This document shows positions 1 to 12,000 of a stretch of 64,000 nt of DNA, in pieces; position 1 is the stretch's first letter, and every line of letters begins with the position of its first letter. The translations under genes were made by a program, and so were the position numbers. A model generated the notes under the pieces. It was not told the origin of the DNA. It ran no database searches and saw nothing but the letters and a program-made list of their open reading frames with translations. Source of the stretch: Ptychodera flava (taxonomy: Eukaryota > Hemichordata > Enteropneusta > Ptychoderidae); assembly GCF_041260155.1 (NCBI RefSeq), contig NC_091945.1, positions 34,168,296 to 34,232,295 of the forward strand. Direction: 5' to 3'.

Positions 1-2989
1 TCAACGGATGGTATTGGGTTACTGCAATCTGCCATAACTATATACATTATTGTATATGTTCAGTATTGAAACTACTGTGTTTTATGGCTGACCTATACAT
101 ATCATGTTTAATCGAAACTGACTACAGTTATATGAAAGGATGCCAAAGACTGAAAAATACAATTCGATTGTCCAGCGAATACATCAGTCCGTGTACACTC
201 TAAAAGAGGAGACGTTCAAAATATATCCCATAAACGCAATCCGCTGCACGTTTCAGCTTGGTGCTTGGTGTGTGGATGCATCCTGGGCTATAGATGGGAT
301 TTGTTCAAATGAAGTCTGCATTGCCAAAATTATGCAAATGAGCTTACAAAATGTGAAAATGGTCAAGAATTAATATCTCGAGAACCGCTGTTTTGATTGC
401 TTTGAAAATTTGTGTGCAAGTACCTTAGGTGAACCTTATACAGTTTTATGAATATTGTGAAGATATCTTTAATTTTGTATATTTTACTGAATGAATTTTT
501 GGTGTTTTTTTCTCATTTTCTGTAAAAATTCTTCTTCTCTGAAACCGCCAGCTCAATCGCTCTCAACTTTAGGTTTGATCTTTGCGAGGGTGTTACTCTT
601 CTAATTTGTTGAAATTATGACAAAAATGGGAAATTACTATTTTGGAGCAATTTTTGTCATTCTCGGTCAAAAAATCTTAAACAGTATTTTCTTTTTAAAC
701 TCCTGGACAGACAGCTTTTATATTTGGTACACAGACGTACAGAGATGACAATAGTTAGATATGTGGAAATTGTCCTGAAATATAAAAATTTGTATTTTTA
801 AGACAATAGTGTCATTTTTGGTAAAGGAAACTTGTTCTCAAAATTACTCGTTTGATAGCTTTGTAATTTGGTATAAAGTCCCGAGGGATGTCATTGGATA
901 AATTTGCTGCTCAAAGTGTTGGGAAACCCCAAATTTGTATATTTTAGGTAATTTTTAGCTCATATTTGGTTTTGTATATAATACCAAAAGAGCTTATCGG
1001 TGGCGTCTGTATGTCTGTATATTTGTGGGTATGTATGTGCGGATGTATGTCCGTCACACACAAAGGCTCTCATACCGCCAGAGCTACCATCTCAGTATTT
1101 GGTGTACAGGTAGTAGATGCAGGGGTTGAGATGTGAATTTGTTCAAATGAACACATCAGTGTCAAAAATGTGCAAATGAGGGAAGAAAAAGTTAAATCCT
1201 GCAAATGTGCAGGAGTGATGGCATGCCAGTAAGAACGGGCCAACTCCACTGATCTTCAGTCATTTCCTGTCATTGTTCACGATTTTTACATATTAACAGA
1301 CCTGCTGAAACCATAGACAGTAGAGGGGGGGGGGGGGAGACCGTCTATACTCAAACTAAGAGGGGTTTGTTTCTGCTATGCATGTTGCTAAAGTTGACCT
1401 CCAGTACCTAAAGTTTCAGACCTTGATTACTTTTGTCAATCTTGTTTTTCTGGTTTAATATTTCTTGTTGTTTTTCTGGTTTGTACTGTGCAGAAATCAT
1501 TGTCATAATATCAACGTAGAATTTTCCTCCACTGAACAGATAGAAACAACATTTATTGTTGATCATTGGTAACCCATACTGGTATATACCAATTTTGATC
1601 AAATTTGAGCGACACCGTATAATAGCGCTATTTTCTCAGTTTGTGACCTTAAATGACCTATGTTGTGAGACAGTTTTGAAGGCTGTGAACATAATTTTGT
1701 CATATTTGGTATCATTTGTAGGAAAATTTGAACCAGGAAACAAAGCTGAGGTGAATTTTTTCATTGCGGAACAATTTTTGCAACTTTTCTATGTAAGACA
1801 TACAAGAACTGATGAGAAATTTGGATCCAGGATAATTCCAGATGTTGTAATCACCGCCCACAGTGGAAGGCATTTCACCATCTTTAACTAACTTAAGTGC
1901 TGTTTACATTAGAATGATAACACTCACATTGTATTTACAACCACAAGGTTGTAAATACAATGTATTTACAACCACAAGGTTGTAAATACATTTCCTGTCA
2001 TCTGGTGTTATGTAATACCAAGGAATGGAACATTTGATATTCAGGAGGGGTAGGGTCTAGAAGATTGATGAGGTAGCATTACTAATTTACCAGATCCCTT
2101 GTACATTTTTTACCCACTCCCACCTTTTCTTTTTATCAAACCTTCTCTGTCTATTTGTTGTTGTCGATATTTACTTATGTATTTAGGATCTGCTTGTCCC
2201 ATTGCTATAGAAGTTGATATGCATGTTCCTAAACATGACTTTTAGTACCTAAGTTGGAGACCTTATTTGCTTTTGTCATTCTTGTTTTTCCTGGTTTAAA
2301 TATTTCTCGAATGGACCAATTCAAACCGAATGTGAGCACACTGATCTTGACGGTATTTTTTTTAACATCAAGTAATGTTCACCGATTGAAAATTTTCATG
2401 ATGGTGGAACATTGGGCTGAATGGCTTGTGTCATGGTATGAAATATATGTGACGACAGTAAGAAGTGTGAGCGTACAACTCGAGTAGGGTGAGTGATAAA
2501 AGAACTGAAACATTTGGATATGGGCAACAACTTGGAAAGGAAACGAACGGCATCGAGTGTCCGGAAGCAAGTTGTGCACAGATTGATATAGCGAAGCTTT
2601 GAATTCTTATGGCCAGGATGGGCCGCCCTGGTGGGTTCTTGTAATTTTGAAAAATGTAAACGGATCTTGCGTTTTGCTAAATAGAACTTTCAAAATTGCC
2701 AACGCAATTAAAGAACCCCGTTTCAGTGTACATGTTTCCCGAAAAGACGTGATTCACCGCATGTTTTGGTTGTATATTGTGGCGACAAATGGTTTTGTCG
2801 TTAAAGGCCAGACAATAATAAATGTTTCCCGGAATCGCCACATCTTCTTTTGCCGTGTTTCGATTTGGAACTCATTGCGTCAAACTGTTGTGTGAGATTC
2901 GTTTAATGGCAAGCAGAAATAACATTAATTTGCGAGTTCCGTTTTCACTTGACAGGTACTGGATGATACAAAAGGTTTGACTAATCACC
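1..2989. other. Upstream region of A1; no coding gene seen
   Basis: This is non-coding flank of the first A gene. It matches 27275-30273 upstream of A2 almost base for base. Against A3 (56370-57423), only the first ~190 bases and the last ~650 bases align, so about 2.1 kb (roughly 200-2340) is specific to A1/A2 and looks like old inserted repeat DNA. It holds a poly-G run near 1325 and two tandem palindromes (1930-1990). The last ~60 bases before the start codon resemble a 3' splice site (polypyrimidine stretch then CAG near 2955), so an upstream untranslated exon is likely. Short open frames here are not conserved in A3 and I do not call them genes. Confidence 0.7.
1930..1990. repeat. Two tandem 30-bp perfect palindromes
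   Basis: A 30-base unit with 13-base perfect arms (TGTATTTACAACC and its complement) around a 4-base ACAA loop occurs twice, at 1930-1959 and 1961-1990. The same pair is kept at 29216-29276 upstream of A2 and is absent upstream of A3. It would form two hairpins or one larger cruciform. The function is unknown and it may be a terminus of a decayed foldback element. Confidence 0.85.
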
Positions 2990-3053
2990 ATGGAGACGAC
3001 AGAGAGTAGATTCGACAATTATCTGAGAGAACTGTCCGAAAAGATAAGTCTAG
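2990..3053 (+). CDS. A1 exon 1: start of the DED (helix 1)
   Basis: This 64-base exon encodes METTESRFDNYLRELSEKISL and ends in phase 1 at a GTGAGA donor. It supplies the first helix of the death-effector fold, and the next exon supplies helices 2-6. The equivalent exons are at 30274-30337 (A2) and 57424-57487 (A3), each with one or no amino-acid change. Splitting a DED after helix 1 is shared with the B genes, which supports common ancestry. Confidence 0.85.
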
Positions 3054-6000
3054 GTGAGATATGCACAGTACTTAACAGAACGATTCTAGTATCATGAACA
3101 CCCTTCTCTTCACCTAAAAGTTCATTCTCACTTCGTCCTCAGCTTCAGTTCTTTGCGTCGTGCCAGTTAAACTCTTTGTCACACTCCGGAGTGCATAGAA
3201 GTGCATGAGACCATGCTATTCATTATAATAAATTAGTAAAGATTTGTTCGGGATACTAGAATTTCGGATCTCGTTCCCATTTACATGTAGCATCCTCATT
3301 CTCAGCAAAGAATTGCCTTGGCATCTGGACGAAATTTTCAACCACAATATCGGCGTATAGAACTGTCTCATCACAAAATGATATGCCCTAATAGAAAAAT
3401 CAGTCGTTTAACATTTCAATAAATTGCACGTGAAAGTGAAAGTGAAAGATGATGATTTTTTAGTTTCGTTTGATATTAATAAGTTTTGCAGATGTGAAAA
3501 TGCAAGTGATTTGCTATTATTCTCTTAGTTATGCACAGCTCTCACGATGATATTTTGAGATTGAATGGATATACAGATGGTATGGTTGGAACTTCTGTTC
3601 TTCACCACAGCCCATCGTTAGCTACGCAATGTAGCAATAGGAGACAGAGAGCTTGCGAAGCCAGCTGGCCTTCCGTAGGGCTATGCAACACCGTTGAGGG
3701 CACATCAGGGATTAGTCAATATACTGCATAGCGAACCAAGAGCTGTGAGAGTCTTGTCTTAATCCAATTTTCTTCCTTTGAATCAATGATAATTTCTTTC
3801 TACATTCAGCGACATATCCAAGCATTCACTTATTGTAGTCAACATGTGCATGCACGTGAATCATCAGAATAAATTAAGTCCGAACTCGAATTCAATTTCA
3901 CCGTTATATATTCATTGTACCTACATCATATTCATCATATTCAACGAAGGACCAATTCATATAAGAAAATCGCAAAGTATGTTTCTGTTTGTTTCAAGCG
4001 CCCTCAAGATAAGCAAATTACTACTGAGAGGAAGACACGCTATTCGCGTGCACTAATTGCTACAGATTCAATTTGAGTTGAACTCAAGATTTTTAACAAT
4101 GTGTAGTCCGTTACAATGAACTGAAGTGTAGAAGATTTTGTAAACACAACATTGGTACATTTACAACTTTCAGATGATTTACGGAAACTTGTGGCCCTGT
4201 GCGGTGGTCTGACACCCAGTATCACGAGGAAAGACAGAGCTGACATCCTGAGCCGAGGCAACACACATGCTTTGCTTGCAAAACTGAGAGAAATTGGGCA
4301 TATCTCAGAAACAAAACACGTGGTGATTGTGCAACTTCTACAAAAAGTCAACAGACCAGACTTGGTCGATGATCTCAGAGTGAGGTATTCCCTAGGCTTT
4401 CACAAGCACGTGACAGCCATTGACTATGACAAGGCGTTGGAGGAAAGAAATCGTCATCAAGCTAAACTAAGATCGCGCCAGTGTACGACAGAAATTGCTC
4501 AACCAATAAAAGCGGGTGAATCGCTTGAAGAAAAATGTCCTTCGCAAACAACGGAAATTGGCGAGTTTCATTTTTTTCTGTCTGTTTGTGCGCTTGTTTT
4601 TCGTTATCCAGCGTGTATTGTTCATAGAATGTGTGGGTTTTTCTTTCGCTTGGACAAAATATATCGCACAGCGAGGCCATAAAGCGTGATAATCCATGAG
4701 CAGTGAGAGTGAAGTTTAGATACTCATTTTTGTTCGTCTGTTAGTTTGTTTTTAAATCCTCTGGAGTATTAAAACACAGGCCACAGGTACTTTCCCCATG
4801 TACTGTCACCATTTTCTTTTAATGCTACCAATATGTACTGTCACCATTTTCTTTTAATTCTACCAATATACGTTATTACTGCCATGATGTGTGTACCGAT
4901 CTGAACGGTTAGTTTGTCAGATATTGTTAGCTAGTTTCAGTGAAAGCAAAGCCGTTTGCTACAATTTGAAAACTTATCATGTAAATATATCAATGCTACT
5001 ATATCGTGACAATGGACGGTCAAAAGTATCGTCTGATTGCTGATTATGGCGACAAGACAGTGTTAAAACACTTTCAAATATATTTTACTTATAGTTCACA
5101 CATGGAATATGTATTCTCCATATGTTCATCTTTTGTTTTTATTTTGTCAGAATTTGCTACCGACTGGCAAAGAAGTAAAACCCACGCTGTCGAAGCCGAA
5201 AAAAACCTTCTTGAGTCCAATATTAGAATCAAAACAAAACGAGGACGAGTGATGATTGTCGGCCAGTTTGGAGTCGGGAAAACAAGCCTAAAACGAAGTC
5301 TCTTCAAAGAAGAGTTTAATTCTAGACACGATTCTACAAAAGGCATAGACTTGGTTCGATTTTCTATCGATATCTCGAACCTTTTTGAAGGTATGTGTGT
5401 GTTTCCAGATATCATTCCAATGGTAATCTTACCTGCATCACACAACATATTTTACCTCATGAGAAGTGCAATTCCATCGCTTGACATGACGTCATGTTCA
5501 ATTTCAGTTGCTGACAAGACCAAAGTTTCACCAACACAAATGGTCATGCGCAAATTACTAGCACACGAGATGCGAGAACTGTTGAGTCCAACGAAGAAGA
5601 TGCAAGAAAAGTCGATTTCAAATCACAACTCAAACGTGCCTGTGAAATCGGAACAGGATGTCCCCTTACGTCAAATTAAACATGATGATGAAGAATACCC
5701 CAATGTCGATGATGACGTCTTCCAAGATGAGAATAATGGCGACAATCTGGAGTCACTCAATTTGTTGTCACAGTTGCTGTTCGAAGACGAGGATGAACAA
5801 AAACTTCTTGAAAACTTAAACGTCAATCAGATTGGAATGGACATGGAGTCGTTCTGTGATTTCGGTTTATGGGATTTTGCAGGACAAAGTGTCTATTATA
5901 CAACTCACCAGGTAATAACTCGACAAGTCTCTAATCGTCGACATAAAAAAGTTTTAGCATGGATAACGTATTCCATGTTGACGCAGCCTCAGTCTGTCTC

Positions 6001-9000
6001 CTCAAAACAAAACTCATTTCGTTAAGTACATTTAATTGTGGTAATCTGCATTATAAATGCGATTTCGATGCCCGAAGAGTAAATCTAGGTCCATTATCTC
6101 CCTCTAACAATCAGCGAAGGAATTACAGTTAGCATTATTCAGTTTCTATCATCAATGGCGTCATTTGTATATGTCTACGTTTTGTTCACTTCCACCAGTG
6201 GACATGCAGGAAATGTCATATTCAGCCAACAATCTGATCGAAATGACTTCATCGATATAAATTGAAGAATAATTTACATTCATTCAACACTATAATACAT
6301 ATTTAATGTAAAGGTGATCAATAAACTCATTTGTTTATAAGGTGTTCCTGGACAACAAGTCGATATTCATCCTAGTTGCGGATGCGTCACGTGATCTGGA
6401 CGACGAGTGTCCAATGGACGAGTGTGAATCTAGGGGTGAACGCCAATGCTGGAAAAAGAATATGAAGTATAAAGGTGATAATTTTTTTGTGTTTCCCGTT
6501 TATAATGGTTGGTTCAAATGGATTTATTTTCAAGTCAACCTAACAATTTAAGAGCTTCGTAGGTTATGATCAGTTCTGAGATGATAATCAGCAACGATGT
6601 AATGTGAACAATTGGACTGGGCCAGGGGAATACGGTAGTTGCGAATGGGACAATGCATCAAATCAGCGTGGCTTTGGAACTGAGTATTAAACAACACTTT
6701 TACGCAGTTTTCAACGACTGGACAGTTGTCACGACACGATCAATTGCTGCCATTAGCACGTGATCTTTGCATCCCGTACATCCCCATAGAAACGACAAGC
6801 AGAAATTCTCTATCCACGCATTGCTTGTGGCTGTCGGTCATTGGTAAAGTTAACCTAGAGTAATTACAAATGAACAAGAAACATGATCTCTTGTAGAACC
6901 ATATATCTTTCAAATATTCCACGTTCCGTTCTTAAGTGAAAGAATCATAACGAAAAACACTTATATTACTTATTATAAATTACAGATTACCTGACATTTT
7001 GGTTGAATTCAATACACACATGCAGTAAGAGATCAACGGAGACTATCGTAATTGATGACCAAGAATATACGACTCCTCTGATAATATTGGTTGCCACAAA
7101 GAAGGACAAATTAAACAAAGATCAACAGGTTAGTTTATCTTCAGATACAGTGCTGCGACAACAATCTCTGGCCAATTGCAATGCTCTGTAACGTCGTAAT
7201 TTTTTATCGATATTTCACACTTTCGGTTTCCAAAATGACAGGGCTGCTCTCTTTAAAACTTCAATACATCTATGAAAGATATGCAAAACTGTCATCATCG
7301 GACCCTATCACGTGTCTGTTAGCGGAGAGCTGTATACAATCGTGTAGTACCTATCGGATAACGGTACTAGCATGAAATGCAGACCACGTCACACACTTGT
7401 GTGCCCTGTGACACCACTATACACATCTCTATAGTGCTGTACACAGATCTGTGTGAGAGCACTGTGAAATTCATTGTCATCTTCGCTGACATTGACGAGG
7501 AGAACAGGTTTGTGACAGGGCTACAAACATGGTCTGTCACAGGGCTAAAAATTTTTTCTATGTCGTAATTTCAGGCCACCAAGACAGCATGAAGGCTTAT
7601 TACTGACAATGTAGACATTTGACTCTGCCGTTAATTATTATTCTTTGACCAACTTTCGGCGTCGCTGGCTAACAGAGAGAAATGTTTGTTACAGGATTTG
7701 TATAAATTGTGTAACTGTTACGGCAACCTTTTACACTCACAGGATGAATTTGTCCAAGAGATGAGGTTGTATCTGGCTGAGGAATGCGAAGAGGCGTTCG
7801 ACGCTCATGTATTCCAGGAAACGTTCATTGTTGACAACAGCAAAAGTGGAACAGATGAAGAGGATCCTGAAATCAAGCGGTTGAGAGAATGTTTGAAACT
7901 GATCGCCGATGCACCAATATTTACAACAGATGTTCCCGTGAAATGGTTGCGGTTAGAACTTGTCCTGAAGGCGCTGAAAGATCTCAACAAACACGTCGCC
8001 AGCATTTCCTTCGTCAACCACTATGCAACGAAGCTTGGAATCACTGAAAAAGAAACGTCAGAAATCTTGAAATATTTCCATGCAATCGGCATCGTCTATT
8101 TCTTTCAAGATTTGCTCGTTTTGGAAGCGCAATGGCTGACTGGCATTCTAAGTAGAGTGATACTAATGAAACTTGGCGATTTTCCGATTAAACATCCAAA
8201 GAAGAAGATGGAGCGTTTCCTTATAAACATTAGAAGATACGGCATCTTGCACGATGAACTGTTAGATTTTATTTTGGATGAACGAAAACGAATCAAAAAC
8301 AAAAAATCCGACGTGATCGAATGCGATCTTACGGGCCAAAACAAAGCAGTTGAAAAAAGTCTTGCGTATGATGCTCGCCAGTCTGTTCAGGATATTACTT
8401 CTGTGTCAAACGACGAAGCGATGTGTGCAGACAGCGGTGATTCGAGAACCACTAAGGGACGACAAAGAGTTGTTGAACTTCTGAAGCACTTTGATCTCGT
8501 ATATCCTTTGAACCGTGCTGCCGTGTCGAAATCTTACATCGTACCTTCCTTACTTCAACTTGACAGATTAGAAGTGCTTCCTCTTGGAGAAGAGAAGAGT
8601 TACCACACCCTGCCTTTGTATTACCATTTCTCTGGTGGTTTTCTTCCAGAAGGGTTTTACTATCGACTTGTCGTTCGCTGTTTGGAAAATTGGCGCGGAG
8701 AGATCGACGAAACCACTCTCAGGAAAAACCTGAAATATCACCATGCTCGCATTCCCGTCAGTAGACGACACAGAATGACACTGACAAAGATTGGATCAGA
8801 CATTGTCATGGTGATGTGGTATTCCACAACGGAGCGAACATTTCAACCTCTTCATCCAAAACCAGATCCGGTGAAGTGCATAGATGCTAGGATATTTGTG
8901 GAAAGTGCCATGAATGACATCATCAAGACATGGATGCCGTCATTAAGGTACTACAGTTGTAACACTACGCAAGAGCCGCTAAAATATATTGTATTATAAA

Positions 9001-12000
9001 AAAGTATGCACAGTGATAAACAACACATCATGAGGCTCTCCGGATCCATTATTAATCTGACATTACCCATTTTTAATACTCAAATTTCAGTTTAAATTTG
9101 TCTGTTTCATTGAAATACTCTACCCTGCAGAGTACCAATATATGCATTCCAGACAAATGCATGGACATATAGTCGTGTCGGAGGGCTGGTCAACGAAAAA
9201 GACTTCACAATTGTTGAAACATTTTATGCAACCAATGTTAATTTTGAGAAAATCACACGACGGTTGGTTAATGAAAAATATGTATAAATTCTAGGCGACT
9301 TGAATGCACAAAATCTGAGAAAAGAATTGTCAAATTTTCGTACGAATGTCAGCATCCCAAATACAGGTACCGAGATCTAACAATCAATGTCGTCCTAGGT
9401 CACACCACACAAGTGTTGGAGGCACCTTCGTAAGTGCGTTCATGTAAATATGAGCTAAACTCAGTAGCCTGTTTTTTTTATCACATGAACTGGCCCGAAT
9501 TCCCACCTGTGTGACGTAGAACAGGACGGATAAGAAATCCGAATTACCCCTGTTGTACGTCATCAACCGGAACTTTTTTCTTTCATGGTCCGTTCATACG
9601 TGCAGGCGTCGCGACACGAACAGATTTGTTGTGATCGATGCCGTGCTAGCTCGCACGTTATTTTTACAAAAAGGTGACCCGATAAATCCCAAGACATGGA
9701 AACATAGAAGGCATATTTGTCGAACGAAATTTCAAGTCGCTAAAACAATAGCTTTTCCCGAGAATCGAATGGAGATACCGACGATCGTTATTTTAATGGC
9801 TCAGTAACGTCTCGGCTTCAGTCGAGTCGTGTGGACGTCGTACCTGGCGACCCCGGTTGGCGATAAAACCGAAACCTACACCTCAAACTGAATAAATGAG
9901 TATAGTATAATCTTCGGGAAAGCGACATAGGAGGCACAAGCCTAAAGTCATTCGACTAAAAACGATCAATTTCCTGAATCACACAAAAACTCCGTAAAGT
10001 CTCGCTCGGAATCAAACTTGCAGCGCGGCATAGTGCTGTAGCGAAGACATAAGCTGTCGAGCTGTGTACAGCGCTGTGGAATCCCATGTACTTCGAAAGT
10101 TGACTCAGACAACACTCAAAACAGAGTTTCCGTCAACAAAATTAGGATGTATCCATGGACGAGATATGTGTCAATGCAAACATATCATCAAAGTTCGTAA
10201 GACGAAAACATTGATGACCGAGATCGAGATTGACGAGTTGACACCGGCAGAGACCGGTGACGGCAACGTTGTGGGCACAGACATGCAATGAGTGTGTCAT
10301 CGAACGGAATCTTTCGCGCTCGCAAAGGTCGTAAACTTGAGTTATATTTTGAAAGCCACGGCATCTCTGAGAATGAGAATTACTGTTTCGATCGTGTCGT
10401 CTCATTTACTTCATAAATATAATTGTAAGTATTCTAAGTAACTCTGAATACTATGGTTATCCGTCGCTAGCACGGTGAAAGCTATGTCCGCCGATGGCCA
10501 ACATCGGTACAGCGCGAGACAATGATTGACACGTTCACGTGACCGAATCCGTACGTCTGGTTAGTCGAGATAGCCTTTAATGTAGCAAATTTCAGCTTGA
10601 TGGGATTCATTCGCTTGATGTATCGTTCGCTCTCAGTTAAGGACAAAATGAGATTAACACAAGTTGTCGATCTGGCAGGAAAGATTGTTGGTATAAAACA
10701 ACGGCAACTTTCAGTAATATATTACCAATCTTTGAAGAGGAAAGCCATTCAGATCCATCAGGATCAAACACACCCACTCAGCACTGAATTTAAAATCCTC
10801 CCGTCAGGTCGACGACCTAAGGTACCTTTTGCGCGTAAAAACTTGTACAAAAAGTCTTTTATACCTTCAGCTGTGGCAGTTTTAAACTCAGAAGTTTATA
10901 CGTAATTTTATTTTTTTCCCCAAGACTGTGTATATATGTGTGTGTGTTTTTATTGTAAGTCAGGAGATTTGTGGTGTCGAACGAAAATTTTCCATTTGTG
11001 GATGTGCGTGTTTTCATTAATGGACAATAAAGTAATTTGAATCGAATTGAATTGAAGTATCTCCTGGGTGACGGGCCGCTTTACTCGTTAAATGAAAGTA
11101 ATCCGCGTAAGTAAAACACAAATCGCGACGAAATTCATGATCCATCTACGTTAAAAGAAAAATAAGAAGACTGTTCATGTGATAAATATATAATCCCATG
11201 GTATTTTTCTCTGTTTGACGTCATACTCGTGTTTTTAGCGGAGCCGCACAACTTCTCGCCTTCGGCTCGAAGTTGTACGGCTCCGCGAAAAACACTCGTA
11301 TACGATGACGTCAAACAGAGAAAAATACCATGGGATTATATAAAATAATTCCATTCTGAGCCATAGACGTGTGTATATACGCCTAAGAAGAACACTTCTT
11401 AGGCGTATATACGCACGTGTATGGGGCGCGTATGCGCAGAGCGGAATTTTAGAAAACCGGCGACTGTGAGCTAAATCACCATATATAATCATAAATGTTG
11501 ACGTCACAATATCTATATGTATCGATAAACCTAAAATGTAATAAAATTTATTTTATCAGATATGATGCCAAAGTTCGATGCAGCTGTAAAGGTCACAAGA
11601 ATAAACATGAAGATGCCGACTGTGAGAAATGGATCGGTGATAATGATTTCGTCTTCCACGATGTCACAGTAGACCCACCGTACCAAGTCACCAAGGAGGG
11701 TCAATCAGTTCCTGAAATGAATCTGACTAAAGGTATTGAACAAACCAGAAAGTACGTCGGACCCTATAGACTTCAGTGTACAGAGATGCCCTGTATGATG
11801 GATTTACAACCAGTAAAGACTTGGTTTGGTAAGTGCATCGTGGGAATTGGCGTAAACTCGCCCTTGGTTCTTGTTTGTGTAACATTTACAAGCAGATATA
11901 GGGAAGAAATAAACTGATGGAGCAAGGACAAGTGGAAGTGAATCGAGTTGGCTCAGTACGTCTGAGATATCAGAGGTCATTGACACCCACAAAATAAATA

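Larger units (their letters stand above)
8948..11559 (+). other. A1 intron 7 with nested insertions
   Basis: The intron is 2.6 kb here and only 0.69 kb in A2. The extra block (about 9480-11342) is less AT-rich than its surroundings. It contains a LINE 3' end and, at its right edge, the 153-bp palindrome. I see no conserved coding sequence in 9480-10560 and its origin is unknown. Confidence 0.75.

Noticed and set aside
2254-2487. 77-residue hydrophobic open frame upstream of A1
   Set aside because: The first part lies in the A1/A2-only block and the last part is not open in A3. No family resemblance.
3531-3731. 66-residue open frame in A1 intron 1, nearly identical in A2 (30842-31042)
   Set aside because: A3 has in-frame disruption and indels in the matching sequence (58000-58185), and no splice or start context supports it. 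Identity only reflects recent duplication.
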